Shown here piece after piece: positions 1 to 7,800 of a stretch of DNA of 21,605 nt. Each line of letters opens with the position of its first letter. Positions within the stretch are counted from its first letter, which is position 1. The notes beneath the pieces were generated by a model. That model was not told where the DNA came from, did no database searches, and saw only the letters and a list, made by a program, of their open reading frames with translations. The position numbers and the translations under genes were made by a program. The DNA lies in assembly GCA_039029935.1 (NCBI GenBank), contig JBCCFC010000046.1, forward strand, positions 1 through 21,605, given 5' to 3'. The stretch comes from G039029935 sp039029935. GTDB lineage: Bacteria; Chloroflexota; Anaerolineae; Caldilineales; Caldilineaceae.

Positions 1-2006
1 ACCTCAAAGAGTTCGACATCTACACCCGATATGCCTGGCTCACCTGTATCCTGAATACCATCAGCATTGAGGTCTTCCCAGACAAAGTTGCCAAGACTGA
101 CCAACTTGACAATACCCGCATCGACATCAAGATTGACCTCAGACAGACCCAGTGTAATGATGCCAGTCTCACCGTCAGTTGGGTCGGCATCACTGTCGGC
201 TGTCTCATCAATGCCCGCATCTTGGTCGGTGAACTCGTCATAGTCACTCGGCAGCACAAAGCGCACTTTGTAGTCATCTGGAACCAAGCCATCAAAAAGA
301 TACATGCCATCGCCATCGGTTGTAGTTGTTTCAAGAACTGTACCACTTGGTGTCAGCAACTGAACGGTGATATCTGGTACACCCGGTTCGCCCGCGTCCT
401 GCACACCGTCACCATCCAAATCTTCCCATACTTTGTCACCCAACGTGGCTGGCTTACTCTGCAAGAAATCGTAGAGGCCCGCGTCATTGTTTTCGCTCAC
501 TTCTCCCGGCGCAACTGTGATAATGTCTGTGCGCCCGCTGGTTGGGTTGGCATCGCTGTCAATCGTGTCATCATTGCCCACATCCTTGAGCGTGATGTAG
601 CTCTCTGGGCTGGGCACAACAAACTCAACGCGGTAGGGTGTGTCTGGTGTGACGCCGACGAACTGGTAGTCGCCTGTTTCATCTTGTGGCGTGTTGGGGT
701 CGTCTGGGCTGGTGACAGTGGAGGCGACAATATTGCCCAATGCATCAATCAAGTTGACCTGAATACCAGAGATACCTGGGTCGGTTGGGTCTTGGATGCC
801 GTCTTGCAGGACATCGTTGAAGACTGTGCCCGTGATGCTGGCGTTTGTTGGGTCGGTGATATACCATGCGGGGTCATCGGCTGTGCCGACGTTGCGGATA
901 TTGACTGTGCCGATGTTTCGCTTGCCTGTCGGTGCATCCTCCGCCGGACGTGTGATGGTACACGATGCGCTGCCGCCGACAGGGATGATGGTGGGCAGAT
1001 TACAGTCGCTGGTTAAATTGCCAAAGACATCGTCGTTCAGTGTGGTCCATTCAATCTGCACATCACCTGTGTTCTCGACCTCGTATTCAAAGGCCAAGGC
1101 ATCATTGACCGCTGCCTGTACTGCCTCGGCCAGTGTATCGGCCTCTTGGTCTTCAATCGTCTTTTCAAAGGTGAAGGATGGATTGACATCATCAACCAAG
1201 CCAGCATCGACGTTGTTGACCTTATCACAATAGTCGACAGTGAGTGGGTCCGTTACACCTGCCTCATCAACATCGCTGTCAACATGGTCCCCACCAATAT
1301 TTTTCTCGGTAAAGTCTTTGCCATTGGGCTTAATCACCTGTATGGTATATGTCCCCGGCTGAACTTCTGCAAACATGTAGGCACCGATGGCATTGGTCTG
1401 TACGGTGTCTACGATGCTGTCGTTTTCATCCAGCAGATTGACCGTAATGCCACCGACGCCGGGGTCAACGCCATCTTGCATACCATCGACATCCAAGTCA
1501 TCAAAAACCTCACCGCTGATCATGGCGGGTTCGGGTGTGACCTGCCCGATTTCCAACTGTGCCAGTGAATCATCGAGGAAGACCAGTTCGATAAAGTAAC
1601 GATAGGCTGCATCCGGTGCAACGCTGGTGTCCTCATAGCTGTAGGTTGCGCCGTTGGGTGAGCCTGAATTTTGGGCCATGATAATCTCGGCGTTGCTGGT
1701 GACATACACAGGCTCGGTCTCGTCTGGCGTCAGACGTAATACATGAAAGCCAAGGAGTGCAGTTTCGTCATTGGTTTCCCATGTGAGCGTGGCCTTTGTG
1801 CAATCCGCTGTCACGCCATAGTCAATGACAACCGCTGTGGTTGGGGCCGAGATACTGCTGAGGGTGGCGGCATGAAGTACACCCCCTGATGTTTCTGTGG
1901 ACGGCCAGCGCATGGGCATCCACAGTGTTAGCATCAAGCTGACGATGATGGCAGTTGCGATGCACCGTCTGCTTGAATGGATTGATACGAACTGTTTATC
2001 CTGCAT
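1..2006 (-). CDS. Secreted SdrD_B-repeat surface protein, 5' part (runs off the window)
   Basis: I translated the minus strand from the ATG at 2006. The frame stays open to base 1, giving about 668 codons with no stop, so the C-terminus lies outside the window. AAGGAAAG sits just upstream of the ATG. Residues about 15-30 are a hydrophobic signal peptide. Residues about 50-155 are an FN3-like module (TLTWETNDET...LLGFHV) homologous to the C-terminal module of the two other giant proteins here. SdrD_B-type domains begin near residues 161, 388, 522 and 636, each with a [VF]-W/F-x-D...DG-x-QD...PG-[IV] signature; the last is cut. Residues about 250-385, with Cys and a TIEDQEA-like stretch, resemble the beta-sandwich domains usually found between SdrD_B repeats. 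SdrD_B domains are Ca-binding beta-sandwiches of surface adhesins; a structural or adhesive role is inferred. The upstream region differs from the leader shared by the other two giant genes. Confidence 0.9.
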   Translation of the reverse strand, partial: MQDKQFVSIHSSRRCIATAIIVSLMLTLWMPMRWPSTETSGGVLHAATLSSISAPTTAVVIDYGVTADCTKATLTWETNDETALLGFHVLRLTPDETEPVYVTSNAEIIMAQNSGSPNGATYSYEDTSVAPDAAYRYFIELVFLDDSLAQLEIGQVTPEPAMISGEVFDDLDVDGMQDGVDPGVGGITVNLLDENDSIVDTVQTNAIGAYMFAEVQPGTYTIQVIKPNGKDFTEKNIGGDHVDSDVDEAGVTDPLTVDYCDKVNNVDAGLVDDVNPSFTFEKTIEDQEADTLAEAVQAAVNDALAFEYEVENTGDVQIEWTTLNDDVFGNLTSDCNLPTIIPVGGSASCTITRPAEDAPTGKRNIGTVNIRNVGTADDPAWYITDPTNASITGTVFNDVLQDGIQDPTDPGISGIQVNLIDALGNIVASTVTSPDDPNTPQDETGDYQFVGVTPDTPYRVEFVVPSPESYITLKDVGNDDTIDSDANPTSGRTDIITVAPGEVSENNDAGLYDFLQSKPATLGDKVWEDLDGDGVQDAGEPGVPDITVQLLTPSGTVLETTTTDGDGMYLFDGLVPDDYKVRFVLPSDYDEFTDQDAGIDETADSDADPTDGETGIITLGLSEVNLDVDAGIVKLVSLGNFVWEDLNADGIQDTGEPGISGVDVELFE

Positions 2007-2028
2007 TATTGCTTTCCTTAAAATTTTG

Positions 2029-2048
2029 TCTACAACAAATGTTGTAGA
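2029..2048. promoter_or_regulatory. Perfect 9-bp inverted repeat between divergent genes (candidate operator)
   Basis: TCTACAACA-AA-TGTTGTAGA has perfect 9-bp arms and a 2-bp spacer. It lies 22 bp upstream of the start of the minus-strand surface protein. A TATATT box on the minus strand (2048-2053) touches its upstream edge, so a dimeric regulator bound here would cover the likely transcription start. The regulator is unknown. A transcript from TATATT would begin inside the palindrome, so an RNA hairpin role is less likely than an operator. Confidence 0.5.
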
Positions 2049-2111
2049 ATATAGACGAAAAAAATTTCGCCGTGATGTTCATTCGATAGAATTGGGTCTG
2101 TCACAATTCCT

Positions 2112-2140
2112 TTGACAAACCAGAACGTTTGACTTATAAT
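2112..2140 (+). promoter_or_regulatory. Consensus sigma-70 promoter for ATPase gene 1
   Basis: TTGACA at 2112-2117 and TATAAT at 2135-2140 are both perfect consensus hexamers, separated by the ideal 17 bp. Transcription would start near 2147 and give a 5' leader of about 42 nt before the ATG at 2189. Confidence 0.85.
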
Positions 2141-2151
2141 GGCAATGCACC

Positions 2152-2172
2152 TTGCAATCTGCAATATGCACA
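2152..2172 (+). repeat. Heptamer array in the 5' UTR of ATPase gene 1
   Basis: Three degenerate heptamers, TTGCAAT, CTGCAAT and ATGCACA, sit between the -10 box and the Shine-Dalgarno. The second ATPase gene has the same kind of array (YTGCAAC) in the equivalent place. Read on the opposite strand they become GTTGCAG/ATTGCAG-like, close to the GTTGANA heptamers at the 3' ends of the genes. Confidence 0.6.
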
Positions 2173-2188
2173 AAAAAGGAAGATACAT

Positions 2189-3763
2189 ATGCCAAAATTA
2201 ATCAACACCAGTGCGCAGACATTCCGCACACTCATTGAAGGGAATTTTGTCTATATAGACAAGACCCGTGATATTTATAATCTTGTCTATCCACCCCAAG
2301 GTATTTACTTTATTTCACGCCCGCGTCGCTTTGGTAAGAGTGTCATGATTTCTACATTGGATGAACTCTTTCGCGGCAACCGTGAACTATTTAAAGACTT
2401 GTGGATTGACAGCACTGATTACGACTGGCAGTCCTATCCCATCATTCGCCTCGACTTTAGTTTGAATGGGGTCAGCACAGTGAAACAACTGGAAGATGCA
2501 ATTCAGGGGTTTCTTGAACTTATCGCAAAAGACTATCAGGTATCACTGACAGGCTTTAACAACCAAAGCCGTTTGGTCAATTTGGTTCACACGCTAGCTG
2601 AGATGCATGATGGCAAAGTTGTCCTGCTGATTGATGAATATGACAAACCCATCACCGATAATCTGCTCAACATGAATACAGCCGTCGCTATCCGCAACAC
2701 CCTGCGCAATTTTTATGGTGTAGTCAAAGGGCTGGATGCCTATTGGCGCTTTGTCTTCATCACGGGCATCAGCAAATTTAGCAAAGTTGGTATCTTCTCG
2801 ATGATGAATAACCTAGAGGACATCACCATGCATCCGCTTTATGGCACAGCTCTGGGTATCACCGAAGATGAACTGAAAGAAACCCTCCATGAATATATCG
2901 AGCGTTTTGCCTCCAAGGAGGGGGTGGCGTTCGATACGTTGCTGGGTAACATGCGTCGCATGTATGATGGCTTTCGTTTTTCAGCCAATCCAGAACGGGT
3001 TTATAACCCCTACTCGACCATGATGGCACTCAAACAACAACGCTTTGCCAATTTTTGGTTTTCGACAGGTACACCTACCTTCCTCATCAATCTGCTGCAA
3101 GAAGAGGATTATGATTTGCAAGAACTCGATGCTGTTGAAATTGATGATTTGACCTTAAGCACCTATGAGATTGACAACCTTGAAATTAACCCCCTTCTTG
3201 CCCAAACAGGCTACATCACCATCAAGGAAGAAATTGATGATGAAGACGACCTCTTTGAGTCATTCATCTATAGCTATCCCAACCATGAGGTGCGGCAAGC
3301 CTTTGTCACGCACCTGCTCAAAGCCTATAGTGGGCGCAAAAAGACACTCAACAACAGTCATTTGCGTCGTCTAACCCGTGCCTTACGCACCCACAATCTC
3401 GCTGAGTTTTTTGACACCCTCAATGTCTTCCTTGCGGCTATCGACTACAGTCTGCACCTCAAGTATGAAAAATTCTATCAGGTCCTTTTCTACATGATCT
3501 TTGTCCTCCTTGGCACTCGTGTTGAGTCTGAAATCAAAACCAACATCGGTCGGATAGATGCGGTCATCGAACTGGCTGACCGCATCTACATCTTTGAGTT
3601 CAAAATTGATAACGATGCTCAAACCGCGCTCCAGCAAACGATGGACAAGCAGTATTATCAAAAATATCGACTGCGAGGGAAGGCCATCACCTTGGTCGGT
3701 GCAAATTTTGACACCAGTGCCAGAGGGCTGGTTGACTGGAAAAAGGCAGAAGTTGACAGTTGA
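2189..3763 (+). CDS. AAA-ATPase-like protein with C-terminal PD-(D/E)XK nuclease domain (524 aa)
   Basis: The ATG at 2189 is chosen over the in-frame ATG at 2129 because AAGGAAG lies 6 nt upstream of it and because the upstream ATG precedes the consensus -10 box. The family-typical N-terminus (FVYIDKT at residues 20-26) follows. The P-loop is RPRRFGKS (44-51) and Walker B is VVLLIDEYD (144-152), as in the AAA-ATPase_like family (PF09820). The C-terminal domain carries RIDAVIE with D457 and IFEFK with E470/K472, the PDDEXK_9 (PF08011) active-site pattern. Length and order match this common two-domain family. Its biological function is not established; mobile-element or defence roles have been suggested. 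It is transcribed alone from its own promoter, divergent from the SdrD_B protein. The last four residues (EVDS) and the TGA stop are encoded by a heptamer array. Confidence 0.92.
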   Translation: MPKLINTSAQTFRTLIEGNFVYIDKTRDIYNLVYPPQGIYFISRPRRFGKSVMISTLDELFRGNRELFKDLWIDSTDYDWQSYPIIRLDFSLNGVSTVKQLEDAIQGFLELIAKDYQVSLTGFNNQSRLVNLVHTLAEMHDGKVVLLIDEYDKPITDNLLNMNTAVAIRNTLRNFYGVVKGLDAYWRFVFITGISKFSKVGIFSMMNNLEDITMHPLYGTALGITEDELKETLHEYIERFASKEGVAFDTLLGNMRRMYDGFRFSANPERVYNPYSTMMALKQQRFANFWFSTGTPTFLINLLQEEDYDLQELDAVEIDDLTLSTYEIDNLEINPLLAQTGYITIKEEIDDEDDLFESFIYSYPNHEVRQAFVTHLLKAYSGRKKTLNNSHLRRLTRALRTHNLAEFFDTLNVFLAAIDYSLHLKYEKFYQVLFYMIFVLLGTRVESEIKTNIGRIDAVIELADRIYIFEFKIDNDAQTALQQTMDKQYYQKYRLRGKAITLVGANFDTSARGLVDWKKAEVDS

Positions 3764-3789
3764 GAGTTGATAGTGGATAGTTGACAGCG
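3755..3789 (+). repeat. Heptamer array spanning the stop codon of ATPase gene 1
   Basis: Five units of the form GANAGTK follow each other: GACAGTT, GAGAGTT, GATAGTG, GATAGTT and GACAGCG, preceded by GAAGTT. The TGA stop at 3761-3763 spans the first two units. Seven is not a multiple of three, so such an array places TGA or TAG in every reading frame within 21 nt. Confidence 0.75.
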
Positions 3790-3823
3790 TACACAGAATG
3801 AAAATCATGTATTGATACGGAAC

Positions 3824-3839
3824 GCCTGATGAATCAGGC
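3824..3839 (+). terminator. Hairpin downstream of ATPase gene 1 (possible terminator)
   Basis: GCCTGAT-GA-ATCAGGC forms a perfect 7-bp stem 60 bp after the stop codon. There is no T-run behind it, so a classical intrinsic terminator is doubtful. It immediately precedes the two-hairpin repeat at 3841-3895. Confidence 0.35.
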
Positions 3840-3840
3840 T

Positions 3841-3895
3841 TACACAGTATGCTTCAGCATACTTCCCATAACAGACACCGAATTCACTCGGTGGC
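3841..3895 (+). repeat. Two-hairpin intergenic repeat, copy 1
   Basis: Hairpin one is AGTATGC-TTCA-GCATACT (3846-3863) and hairpin two is CACCGA-ATTCAC-TCGGTG (3876-3893). The reverse complement of 12937-12988 is a clear relative, sharing the order of the hairpins and the spacer (TCCCATAACAGAC against TCCTGTAATAGAC). Both copies lie downstream of a protein-coding unit in the same sense as its transcript. A 3'-end RNA structure or a REP-like element is inferred. Confidence 0.55.
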
Positions 3896-3986
3896 ACTTG
3901 TTCACTATCAACTCCTAAGAAACAAGAATTTCTCATGCGAAATAAAATGCTCAATATGCACTGCAATTACAGTTCAAGCTAGTACG

Positions 3987-4004
3987 GGTTTGATATATCA
4001 AACC
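3987..4004. repeat. Perfect 18-bp palindrome in the convergent intergenic region
   Basis: GGTTTGATATATCAAACC is its own reverse complement over all 18 bases. It lies about 225 bp after the stop of ATPase gene 1 and about 85 bp after the stop of the oppositely oriented giant gene. It could be a protein-binding site or simply a hairpin; nothing nearby decides. The rest of 3896-4044 shows no gene. Confidence 0.4.
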
Positions 4005-4044
4005 TCTACGAGTATGACACGAGCACTTATTTCTTTCCGATTGA

Positions 4045-4060
4045 ACCGCCCAATGGCGGT
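4045..4060 (-). terminator. Hairpin downstream of the 2683-residue gene (possible terminator)
   Basis: On the minus strand ACCGCC-ATTG-GGCGGT makes a 6-bp GC-rich stem about 28 nt after the stop codon, followed by TTCAAT. The U-tract is weak, so this is a plausible but not typical intrinsic terminator. Confidence 0.4.
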
Positions 4061-4067
4061 GGGGTTA

Positions 4068-4094
4068 CTATCAACTCTCAACTAATAACTATTT
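4068..4094 (-). repeat. Heptamer array spanning the stop codon of the 2683-residue gene
   Basis: On the minus strand the units read GAAATAG, TTATTAG, TTGAGAG and TTGATAG. The stop codon TAG (4091-4089) is the end of the first unit. The array is the same family as the one ending ATPase gene 1. Confidence 0.65.
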
Positions 4095-4840
4095 CCACAA
4101 CACCGGCAAATAAACCTCCCACACCTCCTCTCCGTGCATCCCCATATTCACAAACCGCTGGGTCCCATCCGCCATCACCAACGCCAAAACATAATGCGTG
4201 TCCGCATCCATCTCAGCATCCTCAGCATTCACGGTATAGGCATAATCAGCACCAGCCGACTGCCCAGCCTGCTCTGCGAGAATCATTTCGGCATCGCTGG
4301 TCAATGGGATGTAGTCACCGCTTTGCTCATCAATGACCATCACATGGAAGCCAACCAACTCGGTTTCATCGACCGTTGACCATGAGAGGACAATGCCATC
4401 CGCTTCGGCTGTGACCTCTCGATTAGACAGCAGCACACTGGTCGGGTTGTAGATACGCACGGTGTCTGTATCTGTCTCGGTGAAGACCTGTGCGGTGTTG
4501 ACCGTCCAGCCGTTGGGCAGTGGTGTTGTGTCCAGTCTTGCCACAAACTCGACCATCACGTCCCATACATCACCTGGACCGAAGTCCTGCCCAAAGCCGT
4601 TTGGTGCTGTCTGCGTCAGGTCACTCCACACGATTTGGCCGCTGTTGGCGGTGCTATCCGATGTGGGCGTGGTGCGTAGACCGACATACGTTAGGTAGGT
4701 GGTGTCGTAGGTGTCAGTCAACGGCAGCGACGTGATGGGCACCGTGCCTGTGTTGGTGATACGGATGGTGAAGGTGACGGTTGTGCCGGGGAACACTGGA
4801 TCAGGTGTGTTACGGATTTTTTCAACTGCAACCGACGCTA
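4089..4840 (-). repeat. 750-bp direct repeat, copy 1 (3' end of the 2683-residue gene)
   Basis: This segment encodes the last DUF11 domain (VEKIRNTPDP...) and the FN3-like module (SWSTVDETELVGFHV) through VYLPV. It closely matches 13170-13935 at the 3' end of the 1661-residue gene, in the same orientation. The two copies lose similarity immediately after YLPV, where the heptamer arrays begin. Confidence 0.85.
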
Positions 4841-7800
4841 GCCCACGATAGAAGCCAAAGTCAACGGTGTAGTTGGTGTCGTTGCTGGCATCGATGGCGC
4901 CCAGGTGTAGCTCCCCGGTTGGCTCCAGACCAAGGGTCAAAGTGACAGCCTCGCTCTCCACCAAGGCAGACGCAACGCCAGGACCGTTGTCGTCGTCATC
5001 AGCGTTGCCGTCGGGCAGGCTGGTGTTGGCCACATCTGTGCTGCTGGTGGCTCCCTCCAGCGGGTTGCCCGTGGTGAAGTTGGCCGCGGTGACACGCACA
5101 CGATAGACGCCATCCGGCAGCGCGGTGAAGGTGTAGTAGCCAGACGCATCGGTGGTGACGGTGTAGACCTGGGTGCCTGCGGTGACTGCGTCGTTGTCAT
5201 AGTCGCTGCCGTCGCCGTTGAGCAGCTGCAGCTCGACCTCGGCAATGCCGCTCTCACCATTGTTCAGCAGACCATCATCGTTGGCGTCGTTCCAGACGCG
5301 GTTACCTAGACTGACAAAGGCACCCATCATCAACGCGATGTCATGGTCATCCTCATCCTGCGTCGTGGGGGCCAGTTTGGCGTTGCCGCGCAACATATTG
5401 TCAATGACCACAATGTCGTTGTCTCGGTTGGTGTCGGGCGTCGAGTCACTATCGATCACGCTGACGCTACTCACCAGCATGTCCGCGATTTCCATGGTGT
5501 TGGTATAGATCACCTCATTCTGAATATTGGTATCAGCCACCAGCGTGACGGTGGCGGTCATGGATGCCCCCGGTGCTAGGTTGACACCCGTATGGGTGCG
5601 TGTGGCTGTTCCTGGCCCTGCGACCGTGTTTGGCGTCCAGTTGGCATCGCTTAAAGTGAACCCCGCAGGCACGTAGTCGATGACAATGATGTCTTCGACC
5701 GCGGCCAAGCCCTGATTCACAATCTCGTATTCGTAAACAACGCTCTGACCCGGCTGCAAGAGAGGCAGGGTGTAGCCTGACGTGTAGGCGACCTGCGAAT
5801 ACTTGCGCAAGGCCAGATCATAGGTGCTGACGATGGTAAACTGTTCTGGGTCGTGGTCATCGGCATCGGTTGCAGCTACACCATCACCCGCCGTGCCAGT
5901 CCCGTCACCATCGATATAATCATCGGCCGCGCTGCCCGGCTGACCACCCGCATCATCGGTCGCATCCTCTTCATAGATTGAATCCGTATCGGTCACGGAA
6001 GGACCGCCTGCTTTGTTGCTGGCAGATGAGATTTCGGCATAGTTGGTCTGCGTCCCCAAGATGCCACCTGCTGGATAGAGGAGAGAATCGGGACCGATGG
6101 CAACCAGCACGATGTCTATCATCGCCGTCCCACCGTTGGCCGCAATCGGACCAGGCAGTACCACGTGGTTGCGGGTCATATTCTCGACCCGCCAGCCGTT
6201 GTCATAGTTGAGCGCGGGGTCGCTATCATCAAGGATGATGCCAGCAGGGTTGTTGTCGGTGATACGCACATCATAGGCATCCACATCACCCTGATTGGTG
6301 ACAGTCATGCGGAAGGTGATGCGTTCACCCGCACCCAAGGTGGCATCGGTGTTGTCGTCGGGAGAGGTGTCCGAGACAAAGGTCTTGGTTAGAGCCAGAT
6401 CAAAGGTGCCGATGGTGATGGTGGCTGTATCGTCGTCATCTTCGGTGGTCGAGCCGTTGCCGGGTGTCGAATCCAAATCAGTGACGCTCGCTTCACCCGG
6501 CGTATCGGTGCCCTTGACAATCTCCGCATGGTTGGTCAGCACACCCAAGCTAGCTGTGTTGCTAACGCGCAGGGTGATGGTCAACTGCTGCGAGTCACCC
6601 GGTGCCAGTGGACCGGGGATGACGCTATAGAGCATACCATCGTTGGCCACGCTATTCTCAGCCCAGCCGCCCGACGAGTTTTCGCTCAACTCCAGTCCGG
6701 CGGGGGGCGTGTCACCGACGATGATATCATAGGCATCGACCGAGCCTTCGTTGGTCACTTCGATCACAAAGTTGACGTCCGCGCCAACCACGCTGGTGAT
6801 CGGTTCACCTGTAGCCAGCACCTTGGTCAAGGCCAGGTCAAAGCGACGCACGGTCACGCTTTCGACGTCGTGGTCATCTTCATCATTGGTGCCGTCATCG
6901 TTGATGACATCGTTGATCAGATTGTTGCTACCCCCGTTGGGTGTGGAGTCGCCATCCGCACCATCGTCAACCGAGATTTCGGTCGTGTTGGTCGCCAGCC
7001 CCAGCGTGGAGCCAGCGGTCAGCACGATGTTGATGGTGGTGCTGCTGCCAGCGGCCAACGTACTGGGCAGGTTGACTGTGGCACTGCTGCCGCCATCCAC
7101 CCAGCCGTTGCCGTCGTTGGCACTGAGGCTAAAGCCAGTGGGATAGGTGTCGATGAGGGTGACGGTTGTGGCTGCAACTGTGCCTTGATTGAAGACCTCA
7201 ATTGTAAAGGTTACATCGTCGCCCTCATTGACCACGTCGCTCTGACCTAAAGCCAGCGTCTTGCGCAGGGCCAAATCATAGACCGGCTGCGAGGTAACGG
7301 TGATGGTCGCGATGTCTGCATCATCTTCATCGCCGCCCGTGTTGTCGATGATATCATCAACGGTCCCGCTCTCGTTGCCCTGGATCGCATCCGGGGTCGA
7401 GTCGCTGTCGGTGGTGCTCATGGCACTGATTTCCACCTCGTTGGTGATGACAGTGTTGTCGGGCAGACCGCCCGCAATGTCAAAGGTGATCTCGACAATG
7501 ACCGAGTCACCCGGTGCCAGGCCACAGCCCGGCAGCTCATCCCCCGCGTTGATGGTGCGTGTGGCAATGCCCACACCACTGGTCCAGTTGGCGTCGTTGA
7601 GGGTCAGGTTAGCTGGGATATAGTCGGTCAAATCAAAGGTGCCCACGGTCGCGCCGCCCTGGTTAAAGACCTCGATTTGGAAGGTGACGCTACTCCCCGC
7701 AGCCACATACTGGACAGACGTTGTCTTGCGCAAGGCCAAATCCTGCGTCGGTGTCGTAAAGCCAAAGTCATAGGTGTGGTCAACGCGCCCGCCCGTGCTG

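Noticed and set aside
222..1016. A long plus-strand open frame opposite the left-edge surface protein
   Set aside because: It is the antisense shadow of the minus-strand SdrD_B coding frame, rich in Cys, Trp and Val, with no domain or ribosome binding site.
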